A DNA stretch of 64,000 nt from Burhinus oedicnemus. Taxonomy: Eukaryota; Chordata; Aves; Charadriiformes; Burhinidae. How positions within the stretch are numbered: position 1 is the first letter of the stretch; every line of letters begins with the position of its first letter. The stretch spans positions 888,328-952,327 of the forward strand of contig VFFE01007638.1 in assembly GCA_008921705.1 (NCBI GenBank), given 5' to 3'. Made by a program: the position numbers and the translations under genes. Positions 23,953 to 37,527 of the stretch are shown here, in pieces. The notes under the pieces were generated by a model. The model was not told the DNA's origin and made no database searches. It saw nothing but the letters and a program-made list of their open reading frames with translations.

Positions 23953-26504
23953 TGATCCTGATACTGCACAGTGCTGAAAGGTCGACTTGGCCATTCCACT
24001 CTTCTCCCTCTTCCATCACTGTTGGTTGATGCATACCCAGAAGATACAGTAAACTGACAAACACAACAATACAAGCAGCAGCAGTTTGGAAGCCTAACTT
24101 ATCATCTATCTTTTATGGCAGTGTAGATATACATATTACATGTGTGAACAGATGTTCCCAAAATCCAGAATTGAAATGTTGCAGTGACTAGGAGAACAAA
24201 GCTACACTGTAAATAATTACATTGTTCCTTCAGTCTTTCTCTTCTGTTCTTTATTTCCTTTGTTTTTCCATGGGAAAAAAAATAAAGATTACATTTTTAC
24301 TTCACAAAGTTTTATTGACTAATCTAATTGTTATCTTTCAAATGCAAATTTGAGGTTTTAATTTAGAACTACTACTATCTTTTAATTGCATCAGTTTTAG
24401 TGGAGAATTAGTATTAGTGTGCAATCTCTACAATCTCTATAATTATGGAGATTTCTGCAGTGGGAATCATAGAGCTCTAGATATTATGTATCTGAATTTC
24501 TCCATTTACCTTAATATACTTTTGTTGCAAAATACCTCCAGGTATAGTTATGCAAAACTGCAATGTTAAAAGAGAAAAGTTCTTGAAATTTATCTATACA
24601 CGCTGAATAATTTTAAATATCTTTGCTAATATTATTCTATTTAAATCTGACTATGCTTCTATTTAGTGTGTAGTTTGTACAGGTATTTCAATATCCAGAG
24701 TCTCATATTAATGCAAAGTAAAGAAATTAAGTCAGTCAGTTAAACTACTCACATCTTCTCAGTTTACTCTGTAACGCTGCATACAAACAGCGTTCCTGCA
24801 GTAAGTAGAGCTATTTGAAATCTATACCAGAAAAATTACTTGAAACTAAAAAGGTATAAAGTCCTCTCTAGACTTTTTATATTTCAACATATATTTCTCA
24901 CATTTTATTCTTTGGTTGTTGATCTTAAAAAAAATCCAACGAAATAAGTGTGAGACCAACCTGCAAAGAACTCCTCCTGAACATGAAACAGTCTTTCTAA
25001 GTTTGCAGACAGAATGGATCCATGTTCAAATATTCACGATCTGGTTAATTCACCAGGATGAACTGCAGACTCCGAAGACCTATGACCATTTAAACTCTGA
25101 TCCTGGAATTAACTATGCATCTTGGATTACCTAATAACACACTAGCTAAATATCCTTCCATTTTCCACTGTATGTAAAAGTGAAGAAGGATATATATTTA
25201 GATGTACTAAAGGGCACATGGTCATGGTCACTCTTATCCTTCTGAAGATTTTTGTGGTATTGCACAGAATATAAATTTTTAATATAAATTTAGTTTGTTA
25301 CTATACCTTAGTGGAAAGTGAAGAATAGGTTGTACAGAACACTTAATATTTGTGATTTTCTTCTCATAGATTTTTCCTGGGGAGAAAAGAGGGTGACTTT
25401 GTGAGAAATCACCATCACATGGCTATACATCAGGGAACCCAAAGTAAAACTACTGAATCTTTACCAGTTCCAAGGTTTTTTCAAACTTTTAAAATAAAAA
25501 TTTAGTTTCTCATCCACAGACATTACTTGGTATCTTGATCACCGTCTGAGGCTGTGTCTATACTCGTGAAAAAACTAATGGGATCATTCTTTGGCATTCA
25601 TTATTAGTACTGCATCCATACGAATAAACTCATACCCTTCAAAATCAGAAGCTATATCTGTATTGTCTTTTGGGAATCGTCTCTTTCTCAAACTGTCATT
25701 GGGAGCTATTTGCGAGTGCTTTTCGCAACAAACCAAAAAACATACAGGGAAGTATTATAACTTAACAGTAGAGACAGCTGCATGCTAGTATCCAGAAAAA
25801 GTTCTCTGACCTTGTTCAATTTACTAATATAGATGCAGGATGCAGGCCAAAAGACTTATGAGTAGAAACAAGGCAAATTGGTGTCCAGTACTACCGCTGC
25901 ACAGGAAAGACAGCCTTTTGCTCTTTTGGTGGGTGAGCTTTGAGTGTGTTTTGTATTTAATAAAGGTCAATAAAAATGCTTACTATCTGAAGTAGAGATG
26001 AAAATCTATGCGTAAACCAGGTAGTCTGCTTTGCCAAAGTAAATGCATTATTATTAGCACTAAGAACTAAAAAAGATACCAAATTACTACTTTTTGTTGA
26101 TTTATTAATATAACCCAGTAAATATGTAGGCACTTTACAGACAAGTAGAAGACGTATCCCTGACTTGAAAAGCATGCACTCTAAGACAATAGAGATAACA
26201 ACATTATGAAGGTGTTAAGACCTGGATAAAGGGTGAGAGAGAGAATATTTTCTTACAATGGATTGACAGAGACTGACAAAATAATGATGTAATTACTGCA
26301 TTTTGCTATTTTGGTACCAATATTAAAGAGATGATTTCAACCGTATAGAGTAGATTTTCTTCCTTTTTTTTTTTTTTTGTGAAGAAACTTCAGGAGGAAA
26401 AACACTTTATCTCTTAGGTTTCTTTGCATAGTGAGTATGATTATTTTTACAAAAAGTAATTGTTATAATATATGTTCTGAAACCAACTGTGTTCAACACA
26501 GCTC
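23953..26504. other. Unique noncoding DNA
   Basis: No gene or interspersed repeat recognised. A T15 run lies at 26364-26378. A 65-codon frame at 25591-25788 has nothing to support it. Confidence 0.6.
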
Positions 26505-26790
26505 CTTGTCATTGTTTTTAACTCCAGCTGAAATTTAAACAATTAAAGGTTAATCAAAGACAAAATGTTTTGAAGAGAGATCATAGCAAGATACTGCATT
26601 TATCTGCTAATTGTCTGAGGGTAAATTCACAGAAAGCTGCTCTTGTTGGCTTTTGTTATCTGACTGGGGGCAATGAATTTCAGATTGTTTGTTCTGCTGA
26701 TAATCAAGTTACTCATCAGGTTGTTTAAGAATTAGACATCATTAGATGTTTGATAAATATATAAGTTTTATTATCAAAGCGTTTTTTCTT
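26505..26790. promoter_or_regulatory. Candidate conserved noncoding (enhancer-like) block
   Basis: This complex non-repetitive block holds clustered developmental motifs: a SOX-like CATTGTTTT near 26510, TCF/LEF-like ATCAAAG at 26553-26559 and again at 26773-26779, homeodomain-type CTAATTG near 26606, and a forkhead-like TTGTTTGTT near 26685. This combination is common in vertebrate developmental enhancers. The call rests on texture and motif density only; conservation was not tested. Confidence 0.3.
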
Positions 26791-27765
26791 TGCAATATAT
26801 ATATACCCTCAGTCTGGTATTAACTTGCTATTCAAGGGCCAGTGTGGGATAGAACACTTTGTTGCCCTCCAAGTGGATATAATTTGGGGTCCATGTATGG
26901 GGAAAGATCTGCAATATTTTCTCTTTCCTATTAGGGCCTTTCAGGATAGTCAGATGTGACAAGAGTGATATAAGCTTCCCTAACATCTTTGGAAACTGGT
27001 TTTGCCTTGTGTGTTTGCATTCCAGGACTTTTAAATGTAGATGGGACCAAACAACTCAATGCAAACATTGGCCAAAATTTTTTATATGTTATGGTTCACA
27101 TTTCAAATCATAAACTTGCCACTTCTACTAAAATGCTGAATTTCTTCCCCTTATTCTTCACTGTAGGACTGTATTCTCCGACAGCAAATTTAATACTTAT
27201 CTCAAGTGCCCTCTGTGTTTTCCTCCCAAAATTTTGGGAAAGTAAAGCTTTCCTGCTTTAAAAGTTCAGTGAGTGCTCTTAGGAACACATTTCTGTTGTT
27301 AATGTTATTGGACTGGATTGTCTAAGAAGTGCAGCTCTAAAGATACCATTATGTGAGCCAAATGAGAAAGTACCTGGAGCTTAGTGACACATAGGCCTTC
27401 ACCTGAGCTGCAGGAGGAAATCATGCCACTACTTTTAGGCTGTCTTAAATGCTTTCTTTTACCAAGACATTTCACACACATTATCAATAATCAAGAGGGT
27501 GATGAAACACCAGTGTTGCGACACAATGAGTAGTGTCTTTTATACTGGTAGGACTGTGGTGCACGTTTCTTTTTTAAGCCCATTAGGAAGATGTGGCATG
27601 TACTTTCTTTCAAAGCTCCCACTCTGGGCTTTGGAGGACCAGAATGTAAACAAGATTCATTGCTTTTCTGAAGGTAGAAATGCAAATGGGTGAAAAAGTA
27701 CCTCCAGCAACAGTTGGAGGAAAATACCTGTTGTCTCCCAAAACCAAGTTTTTTGTTCTACCTCA
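26791..27765. other. Unique noncoding DNA
   Basis: No gene or repeat recognised. The right end abuts a CR1 insertion. Confidence 0.6.
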
Positions 27766-28503
27766 GACCTGGACAGGCTGGAGAGTTGGGCAGGGAGAAA
27801 CCTCATGAAGTTCAACAACGGCAGGTGTAAGGTCCTACACTTGGGGAGGAATAACCCCATGCACCAGTACAGGTTAAGGACTGACCTGCTGGAAAGCAGC
27901 TCTGTAAAAAGAGACCTGGGAGTCCTGGTGGACAACAGGATGACCATGAGGCAGCGGTGTGCCCTTGTGGCCAAGAAGGCCAATGGCATCCTGGGTTGCA
28001 TCAAGAGGTGTGTGGCCATCAGGTCACGGGAGGTTATCCTTCCCCTCTACTCTGCCCTGGTGAGGCCGCATCTGGAATCCTGTGTCTAGTTCTGGGCTCC
28101 CCAGTTCAAGAAGGACAGGGAACTGCTGGAGAGGGTACAGCAGAGGGCTACAAAGATGATTAGGGGACTGGAACATCTTTCTCATGAGGAAAGGCTGAGG
28201 GACTTAGGTGTTTTTAGTCTGGAGAAGAGAAGGCTGAGGGGGAATCTCATCAATGCTTATAAATAATTAAAGGGAGGGCGCTGGGAGGATGGGACCAGTC
28301 TTTTTGCAGTGGTGCCCAGTGATATGACAAGAGGTAATGGGCACAAACTTGACCGTAGGAAATTCCATCTGAACATGAGGAGGAACTTCTTTCCTTTGAG
28401 GGTGGCAGAGCACTGGAACAGGCTGCCCAGAATGGTGGTGGAGTTTCTGACTCTGGAAACATTCAGAACCCGCCTGGACGCCATCTTGTGCAACCTGCTG
28501 TAG
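27766..28503 (+). pseudogene. CR1 ORF2 C-terminal remnant
   Basis: The translation shows the conserved post-palm part of the CR1 reverse transcriptase: NLMKFNNGRCKVLHLGRNNP, DLGVLVDNRMTM, KKANGILGCIKR and [20 protein letters not shown]-terminal segment follows (LNMRRNFFPLRVAEHWNRLP and TLETFRTRLDA). Stops at 28087 (TAG) and near 28264 (TAA) interrupt it. The endonuclease and all catalytic palm motifs are absent, so no enzyme can be made. Confidence 0.93.
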
Positions 28504-28580
28504 ATGTCCCTGCTCTGGCAGGGGGGTTGGACTAGATGATCTCCAGAGGTCCCTTCCAACCCCTGTGATTCTGTGATTCT
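27766..28580 (+). mobile_element. CR1 LINE 3' portion, about 0.8 kb
   Basis: A well-preserved 5'-truncated CR1. It begins in the ORF2 region after the catalytic palm (GACCTGGACAGGCTGGAGAG) and ends with TGTGATTCTGTGATTCT octamers after a TGATCTCCAGAGGTCCCTTC segment. The copy is fairly intact compared with the relic at 16.7 kb. No clear target-site duplication is visible, which is normal for CR1. Confidence 0.95.
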
Positions 28581-31500
28581 TTTACTCTGATCTTCTCTTA
28601 CTTAGAAAGGAGATACACTTGGGCCTGTGTATTTGTGGCAAGCTAAATAGCTATTATAATGGAGTAAACGAGCAGCACTAAGTTTTTAAGGGGAAAATAG
28701 AAACCTCACCCAGTCATGGTTAAAGCAGTTTAGGCTGACAACTCAAAACCAAAATTCTCCAAATTTTCTATCAATTCTTGAAAGAAGTGTGATGCCATTG
28801 GCAATGTATTGAATGGAAATCATACATTCATCCAAAATGTCCCCTACCTACATATGGGAGCAATATTTCTGTAGTGAACAGGACCCATAGACAGTCACAT
28901 TAACCTATTCCAGTACCATTATTTTCAAGCTTCCCCTCCTAAGTACAGATCAGACCGAACAGTATTCGATTTCAATGTATATCTATTGTTCATTCTTTGA
29001 AAATGTATTTCTGTTGCTAAATATCCAACTAACATTTATCCATAATTTAGCCCATTTTAGCCAAAAAGGCTCCTAATGTTGAATCTTTTCTACATGATTC
29101 AAAACCATGTCCTTCTGTGTGTTCATCCATTTCTTAGTACTTACAGCGAGGTAACTAAGTCATTCCTTCTTCCACTGACTTAGTATAGTCTAGGACTAAC
29201 AGATGTAAATGGCTTCTGTTATTCTAGATACATACTATAAGTGAGTTTCTTTTAGTATTATCTTCCAGTCTGTACACTACACTGTCAGACTAATATTTCT
29301 TGACTGTGTGAGGTTTTTGTGTATGTGGGACATTAATCTCCTTAGCGCTGGCATCCTTGCTTGGATAAGCTGAGGTCAGGAGTGTATGTTTATCTTGCCA
29401 AGATTTTCTTAGAATTTCTTTCTTTCTCACACATTTAAGATGTTAGCTTTATGTTTCTTGTAGAATTACATGGAAAGCAGATACAGTCAAATGAACATTA
29501 CAAAGGCTTTTATTATTTTTAAGGAGGAACTGAGCTGGTGATACTGTAGTTGAATAAAACTAATTCAGGGTGCCTACAAAGATTATTAGCAACAGAATAT
29601 GTGGAATATGACACAAGCTTCTTTTTAGGCAATCTTGCAAGATTTGCTGCTTCTGGCTGTTGATACTGCAAAACAATTGCAATGAAAAACAGCACCTTTT
29701 CTGCCTGCATGAGGTGAGACATCTGTAACTGTTTACTACAATTATCTATTTTTTCAGCTGAGAATGGACCAGTAAATCAAATATAGTTATTACAATGATT
29801 TGGAAGATGCATCTGTGTAAACATAGCAACATCAATTTGTTTTCTGAATTCCGGTTATAATTGGAATCTTCCTGGTGGACTACAGGATCCATCTTGTAGC
29901 AGGGACTTGACACTCTGAGAAGGTATTACACTGAGGAAACTCAGGACAAGCAAAAGCTGTCATCATTGAATAACTCTGCCTTCTTAGAATGAGGTGTTTG
30001 CCAGTACAATGTAATGGATGATATTTTTCTTGGGAAGTACCATTTTATTGCCAGAATATCAGAATCAGGTATTGAAAATGGTGATTCCAAGGCCTCCATC
30101 AATGTGTGAAATAACAGAAATGAGAAATCTGTGTTAGAGAACTGCATCTAGGCATTTTCTGTGTCTCAGAAAGCTGCGATTTTCTTGCACTTTTCCGGTA
30201 GCATGAGCCCTGCATGATAAATTCCTCTGCTAGATGTCTATGCCTTGTTTCACTTCCAAGAAGTACCTTAAAGTAGAGCAGAAAAAGAGATTTCCTTTAG
30301 TCAGGGGACTCCATGGTAGAGTCTTTTTATCTAAACTCTTCTATACTTTCTGGGTACCTCCTAGCTGCACCCTATTCCAGGTTTACTGTTGTTTTTCCAG
30401 AACACACAATGGGAACAGTCACTCTGCCATGTTGTCTTCCAGCTGTGCCTATCCAAGAGAGTGCTAGTTGGAGTGGGGCAAAACCATGTCACAGAACACA
30501 TGGTGAATAGTGAAACAGCATGGATAATCACCTGCTCAGGCCCATACCTTGACCATTTTCATTTCCTGATATGGCCTCAAAAATTCATAGACGGGAGTAC
30601 TCACTGATCCCTACCTAGATCACAGAAAATTTCCTACGAATCTTTCACCGAAACCAGTCACAAAAGAGTAGCCTTCACTCAGAAAGGAAGACTGTGATGT
30701 CTTTTAATGCTGTAACAAAGAAAATGAACTTAACTCAAAGTGTGGCCACCAGCTCAAGCAATGTTTGCACAAAGCATTGACAATCTGCTGAGGTTCAGAG
30801 GTTATAGCTAATTTACCAGCACCAAAACTGCAGACCTGTCAAATATAATGCCTTGAACATTATGACCTTCTACAGCAACGGAGGGGCATTTCTACAATGG
30901 AGTACTGTGGTGCCCCTCCAGACCTGTGAACACATGATGTGCTATGTCTAGTATGCAGAGTCATTCAGCAGAGAGGAGCCAAAGTTGAGGAACTCTGGGG
31001 TGCCCACCAACAAACCTGTAAATAAGTTGACTTTCATTCCTTCTGTCTTCATAGGATGCTTCTTCAATAAGCGTTAGCTAAAATAGCAGTTAGCTAGAAG
31101 CAGTTAGATTTAAAAGCAGTAGTCATGTCTGATCCTACCAGTTGGGCCACTACAACAAATTTACTACACTTTGACATCTACTGCAGAGGCCTTTCATACA
31201 TTTCAAATTGTGTAAAACTTTAAAGATTTTCCTAAAATGTAAAACGTTGATTAACACATCATAAACATTATTCACCATGATACATGTTGGCAGTACACAA
31301 ATTACAGAAGTTTTGCTATCTGCATAAATTAAGCAACCACTCTTAAAACACTTGAGTTATAGAGTAACTGCTGATTAGCTAGATATTCAAAGTATGATAA
31401 GGGCACAGGACAGCAGCATCAAGCATTCCCCATTAGAAGCATTAGCCTGCATATATATTGGTCACTTGGCAGTACAAAACCGGTATCTCTGTACTGGTAC

Positions 31501-34500
31501 AGGCGTTCTTGCTACCAGGCACTCGGATGCAAATTTGACACACATTCACACACGCAAAAAGGCAATCACATACTACTACCTGCAGTTCAATTAGCATTAA
31601 AACACTGGCCTCAAGGTACCTTATGGACAGATCTTTTAAATTATGCTTGGCAATAACAGAGAAAAATAAAGAATTTCAAGGAAGTTCAAGGAAGTTAAAT
31701 AATTTTTACAAGCTGGATTTTTAAAGGCAGTAATAATTACTGCCTTCTGTCCTTCAAAAAGAAAGAGGAAACCAGCAGAAAGAAGGAAATCAAAGAAAAA
31801 GATTTTTACAGGATGTCAAAAATGAATCGCACAAATCAACAAAAAGTGAAGAGATTTTCTGAGCTGATAAACATACATGAACAAGAGGCTAATTGTAAAC
31901 AACACTGCTGTAAAACCAATTTAATTGCTAGAGAGAGAAGAAAATCTTAAAAGACAGACAAAGAAGCTCATGCAGAACACAACACAGGAGCTGAACGATT
32001 ATGATTATTGCCATCAAGGAATTTTTGAACAGCATACAATAATGGAAAAAAATGCAGGCAACTCACAAACTGTTCAAGCCCTGTTGAACCTTTAAGCAAG
32101 TATAAATATAACTTGGAAAAGAAGTACACAAAAGCCAGCGTGTAATTATACAAGATACAACAGTAGTGAAACAGAAAATTAAGTAACCTAGAAAACCTGG
32201 GTAGAGATGCTAAAGGTAATCAGCTCTTACAAGGACAAAAGCAGATTTTTTTCCCTCTCCTTTGAAATAGTCTTGCTAATGAAAACTAAGAATACAATAA
32301 GGATTGAAATTTTTATGGTTATGATAAGAGAAGATCTATTATTTCAAAATAGAAGGATGTAGTCAGGAAGTGTTTTGATATGACATACATAACACTGACC
32401 TCATCTTCTTCGAAACTTCATAACTGTCATCAGATAAAAACAGCTCCCTGAATGTTGCTAACTCAGCATGGTGCTATTGGCCACTGTATTATTATAACAT
32501 GTTTTAAAAATGTTGCGAAAGAAATGTGGAATTTCAGAAGTGCTCCAAGGTGGATTAACTCTCCTCATCTTGACACCATGATAAACTCTCAGTGCATTTA
32601 GTGCAGAATGCTGACAGTGGATTCTTCTTCTCTGACTGTATCCATCAAAGCATTATGTGTCAATTCTAAGCAAGCTACATGGGATCCCTTTATGTTAAAA
32701 GTAAAAGGACAGGCCCCTTCAGAAGGTAAATTATCTTCTCTGAAGATGGGTACCTAAAATAGCTAAAATTCATCACTTTCTAGAGGTGGTTCCCTAGGGA
32801 ACATAGACAGAGACCAAGACAACCAGGTTAGGCAAGATAGGTACATTTTTTACAGCAAACTTCAGCAAGATAATTTTCATGGTGTCTGTGTCTGGAAAAC
32901 CTCTCATTGTTGTTTGACCAATGATAATAATATAAAAGCAAGGTGCCTCACGCTGAAAGATCCAGAATTACATTTGTTCCCAAGCATTTGGAGATGCTTT
33001 CAAAACAAAATATGCCATTTTTTACCAGGGAATCTAATGGAAACCCAACATTGCAAATTTTTTTTTTTTCTAACTGTTTAGCATACAGAACTAGTCGTTA
33101 CAAAAAACTTAGGAGGGTATTACTACAAAATATTTTTTCAGATTAAGAAACTTGCTGAAAATCACTAGGGAAAGCATAAAGCTGAAAAGATTTTGGTGTT
33201 CATTCTTTCATTTTCACTCACATTCACTCATTCAAAATAGATCTCTTCAGTTTTAGGATTCATACGTCCCTTACTGACCTCTATGTTTCAACCAGTTGCC
33301 TATGTTGTCAAAGTTGAAATTAGTTTGGTCGAGTCCCCAGCTAACTGGAAGCTGGAGAGCATAGCTAGGAAACTAAAAGACTACATATGTGAAGTCTGAC
33401 ACACACACACAAACACTTTGGTCCACAAATCAAGCTCAGAACTTCACAGCAGCCTGTAATTTTTCATTAGATTGCCAGCTTTTCCAAATTTCTGAACAGA
33501 AAGTTAGAAACAGTAGGGGATGACACAGCTAAAAGGAATTTCTGCTTCTATTCCACCTGAACTGACAATTTAGACTGATGTATTGCTTAGGAGAGTTGGA
33601 CAGCAACTTCATCCCTCTTCTTTCCAGTCAGCTAGTGACTCTTTTATAAAGCTTCTAATCTTGAGATAGCTTTATATACTAGTCCAGCTGGATTCTGTGC
33701 AAACATTTGTATTGCATGCAACTGCTGTGTGGAAATCTGTTTTCTACCAACTGAGAAACATCTGTAGATTATGTCCTAGTTAATGCAGAAGGTCTTTGTT
33801 CATTCCTTTGTTTTGGCTTATTTATATGATCCCTCTTTTTATTAGTCTCCCTGCTGTCTAACAAACTTCAGTTGATATAACACACTGCTGTGAAAAATCT
33901 AAACTGCATTAGTAGGATCAAACATATACAGTATCTTCAGTATTCACTTGCTTAAGGTTACATTCTCCCTGCACATTGCACATATAATTCCCACAAATGT
34001 TAATGGGCTTTAAGATTGTGTACTGAGGGCAAACGGGAGCTCTTATATTAGTTGCTGGTTAGATTCCATCATGCTTCATAAAGCACTAACTGGTAAAGTG
34101 TAATTGTTAGAACAAGGTCCATAACAAAACAATTTAAGAGAACAAAAACTTTTTAATTCCTGCTTAAAATAAAAATGTCTGTGTATGGCTATGTGATAAG
34201 AATTCTGGAGTACTTGTATTTAAATGCACGTACTGGCAATTAGTTGATCCTGCATGGATTCGCTGCAGTAATACATATTGTGGACTGATGAAGCAAAAGC
34301 TGTTATCAAAGTGAAAAGGAACGTAGACTTTTATAAGGTCAGCAATTTTTCAATGAAGTGGCAGAGCAAGGATTACAGCTTCAGACATCTTGGTACCTAT
34401 TTAAATATCTAGAACTTTGAACATTTGTTGGTGTTTCTGGGGATAAAATAAATCATTTAGGAAAAGAAAAAGAAAAACGGCCTCTTTATTACATGTATTT

Positions 34501-34961
34501 ACTTCCCCTTTGAAGTTCGTGTCAGATTTGCTCATTTAAAAGAAAATAATTCCACTACAGTCATTACAGTAATTCAGGTTCAAACAGCTGATGAAACCAA
34601 GCTATATTCTCTCTGCTTTGAAGATCTTCAGTTAGTTTTCTCACACACATTTTGAATAAATCTTCTAAAACACAATGCTAAGGAAAAAATTGACAGACTG
34701 GAAGGAGTAAACCATGGTATCAGAGATATTAAAAATGAGAAAATAAAATCTTTCTCAAGAAGGTCATGTAATCTTTCCCTCGCTACAGCAGATTTTTTTT
34801 TTTTCTATAAAGCTTTTTTCAAATCCAGTTTAAAAATGAACAAGTGGCATTTCCATCACTTCCCTTGAGAGGCAATTTCATACTTAATGTATTCTCAGTG
34901 TATATAAGGTAGGGAGGGACACCCACATCTCCCACTTTGTTGAAAAGTGCTCTAATCATTT
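28581..34961. other. Long unique noncoding stretch
   Basis: No gene was recognised across 6.4 kb. Bases 30340-31015 read as more complex and less A+T-rich than their surroundings, with several 65-77 codon frames. They could be an old unrecognised repeat or a decayed insertion, but I cannot assign a family. Minor items: a tandem 10-mer TTCAAGGAAG near 31675-31694 and a T-run at 33059-33069. Bases 34150-34330 have an enhancer-like texture without decisive motifs. Confidence 0.45.
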
Positions 34962-34984
34962 GGGAGAGAGGGCAGGTGGGAGGG
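34962..34984 (+). other. Canonical G-quadruplex motif
   Basis: Four GGG runs at 34962-34964, 34970-34972, 34978-34980 and 34982-34984, with loops of 5, 5 and 1 bases, fit the G3+N1-7 pattern on the + strand. A second motif lies about 70 bp downstream. Confidence 0.7.
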
Positions 34985-35051
34985 AAGGAAATGTATTCCA
35001 CCCCTCTTGTTGAAGCTGTGTCACTATGCAGAAAAGATTTCAAGGTACCAT

Positions 35052-35093
35052 GGGATGGGGGAGGGAGAGGGAGAGGGGAAAGAAGAGAAAGAG
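35052..35093 (+). other. G-quadruplex motif in a homopurine tract
   Basis: Five runs of three or more G fall between 35052 and 35078, with loops of 1-3 bases. Bases 35057-35093 form an uninterrupted 37-bp purine tract. Such tracts can form quadruplex or triplex (H-DNA) structures. Confidence 0.75.
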
Positions 35094-37466
35094 CTGTCTT
35101 CTAGTTAGCACATTCAGTTTCGTACAGGGAATCCTAGGTTATCGTTATGAGTTTTACTCTAGAGATTTTATTTTACCCGCTGGTCAAGATAAAATGGGAA
35201 ACATTTCTAGCTAATTTGTCTACAGTTCTTATTTTTGTAAAATCATATATAGAAATACAAGATTGAAGAGGCGTGACCATCTGTTTTTCTCAGATGGTAT
35301 TTTGCAATAGCATCATGCAGATAGATCTGAATAAAAAACAAAAAACCCAAAAAACCACTTCCCTGGACAATCTGTTGGTGTTATATACAATACCTTGTGC
35401 AACTTCCAGGTTAGACATTAATTCCACCTGTGGAGTGCTCCTTAATAATACATATTTAAGGGCAAAAAATATTATGTTAATAGGAAAATGAAATCCTATT
35501 AATTAATCTTACTTTATCTACAAAAGCATCTTCTTGGCTTTGGCATTTCAGCATCCTCCTTCCTGTACTACTGAAATTCAAAGTCCAACAGGGTTTAAGC
35601 AGGTTGAGTACATGCCTAAAGTTACACTGTGTTTGAGCTTCATGCTGCATCACTGCTGGTGTTCCTAGAACAGTAGTTCAGTTTTGGTAAAGCTGTATTC
35701 CTTGTGACAAGCTCTTTTCTTGTCACATGCAAATATAGCCATTGCTTCAATGCCTTCTATAAGGAGGCAGGGATAGGACAGGGTTAACTTTAGTATAATA
35801 AATCCCCATGAATACCTGAAGGATTAGGGTTCTGTCTAAATAGCGGACTTTGTGTTCCAATCTGTAAATGCGGAATAGTGATCTAATTCAAGCTAATGCT
35901 ACAACAAAACTGAGCTAGTGATCCTTTTTTTCTTTTAATATTCTGATTTTTGAGCAAGATATTTTTACTGAATGCCTCATCACAGGAGGATTTCTGGATT
36001 TTGTCAATGAAAGCACCTCTGTGCCTAGTGGAATACTTTTGCAGTGGGTAAGTGGCAGGAGGAAGTAATTAGGGAGGGGGGACTATATGAAAGTCAAAAG
36101 ATGAAAGTGTTATGACACTTAAGCAAGCTCAGATAAAATACTTGAGAAAACTCAATTTTAGCTCCTGTGATACGTAGGCTAAAGTTGACTATGACTCTCA
36201 TTCAGTCATAATGATAAGTCTTTGGCTCCAAACTCTATCTCTGCACTTTGTTCTTCTCCATCTGTTCAATCCAGTGTCACTCTTAGCAGCTTCCTTCATA
36301 TCTTTACTTCACAAAACTTCCCTCCCACAATTCCAGAATGGATGAATACATTCCAACTACAGTGAGTACCCACTAGCTGTTTTCTGTACCATCCTCTTTG
36401 TTTTGTGCTGAGCCATCTGTTGTCCTTAGACTTTGGAGCTGAGTATTCATTAGTGATTGAGCACTGATTTCTGAGCAAAATTTACACTTAAAGCACCACA
36501 GGCACTGTTAGATTTAGAGTACGTAGAAGGTAGAACAGAATTTAATAAATAAGTTCATCTCATACCTATGGAAGTGGTGTGCATGATTATCTGTGCTGCC
36601 ACATGCAGTTTGAACAAATCTTCCGTCTCTCTCTTCAATTTCTACAGCACAAAGTATTTCACATCACAATATATCATCAGACAAAGGCTGTAATTGATTC
36701 TGGAAGTCACATTCCTGCAAGTGACAGAATGATGCTATGCACCACCTTCTTTTCCTTCCATTCCAAGCACCCATTGTTGTTGCAAAACAGATGAGACTTA
36801 GGATATTTACTGCCTATTGTGCATAAACTCAAGATAGGGGACACAATTCTTAGTTGTCTCCCAGATAGTGAAGTAAGGCTTCCAAGAGTGAACTCATTTG
36901 TCTGAGTGCTCATTTCACTTTCTCCAGGCACATATCAAGATTAAGTAGGAAATCACTGTATCTTTATGTGCTTTTACAAAGAACGAACACAGACTTAAAA
37001 TGACAACAAAATTCCAAATTGATATTCTCAGTGCAATGCCTGTCAATACAAAAGCAACTCAATTTTTATACACTCAAAAGAAAAACAGAATAGCAAATTG
37101 GAATAGTGAAGTAGGCAGCATAATCTAACACAGCACCAACCTCAAAAAACATACTTTGATCTTGATCAAAGGTAGAGAAACTGGATGGGTACCTATCTTC
37201 ATCTACAGTGTTTCTCCTGTAGTGTGAGATAGCAACTGCTGACTTCACAATGGTGAGCAGCAGTTACTCACACTGAAGTGAATGAAATTACTCATGTGAG
37301 AAACACCACCAATGACAGAAAGAGATTCATAATCTGACATTTAGTGAATAACTTCTAACACTCTCCTGTAGTCCCCAATGTAAGCTGTCTGCAAGACTAC
37401 CTGAGACAAACTCTAAGGTACTTTGTTACCTCAGCAAAAGGTAGTTCAGCCAAAATGTAGCAAAAC
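35094..37466. other. Unique noncoding DNA
   Basis: No gene or repeat recognised. An A/C-rich patch lies near 35332-35360. Confidence 0.6.
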
Positions 37467-37527
37467 AAAATGTAAAGAAATGCAAAAAATGTAAAGAAAT
37501 GTAAAGAAAGGGAAAATGTAAAGAAAG
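37467..37527. repeat. Imperfect tandem repeat of AATGTAAAGAAA
   Basis: Four imperfect copies of a 10-12 bp A-rich unit, starting near 37469, 37488, 37498 and 37515, form a small decayed minisatellite. Confidence 0.8.
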
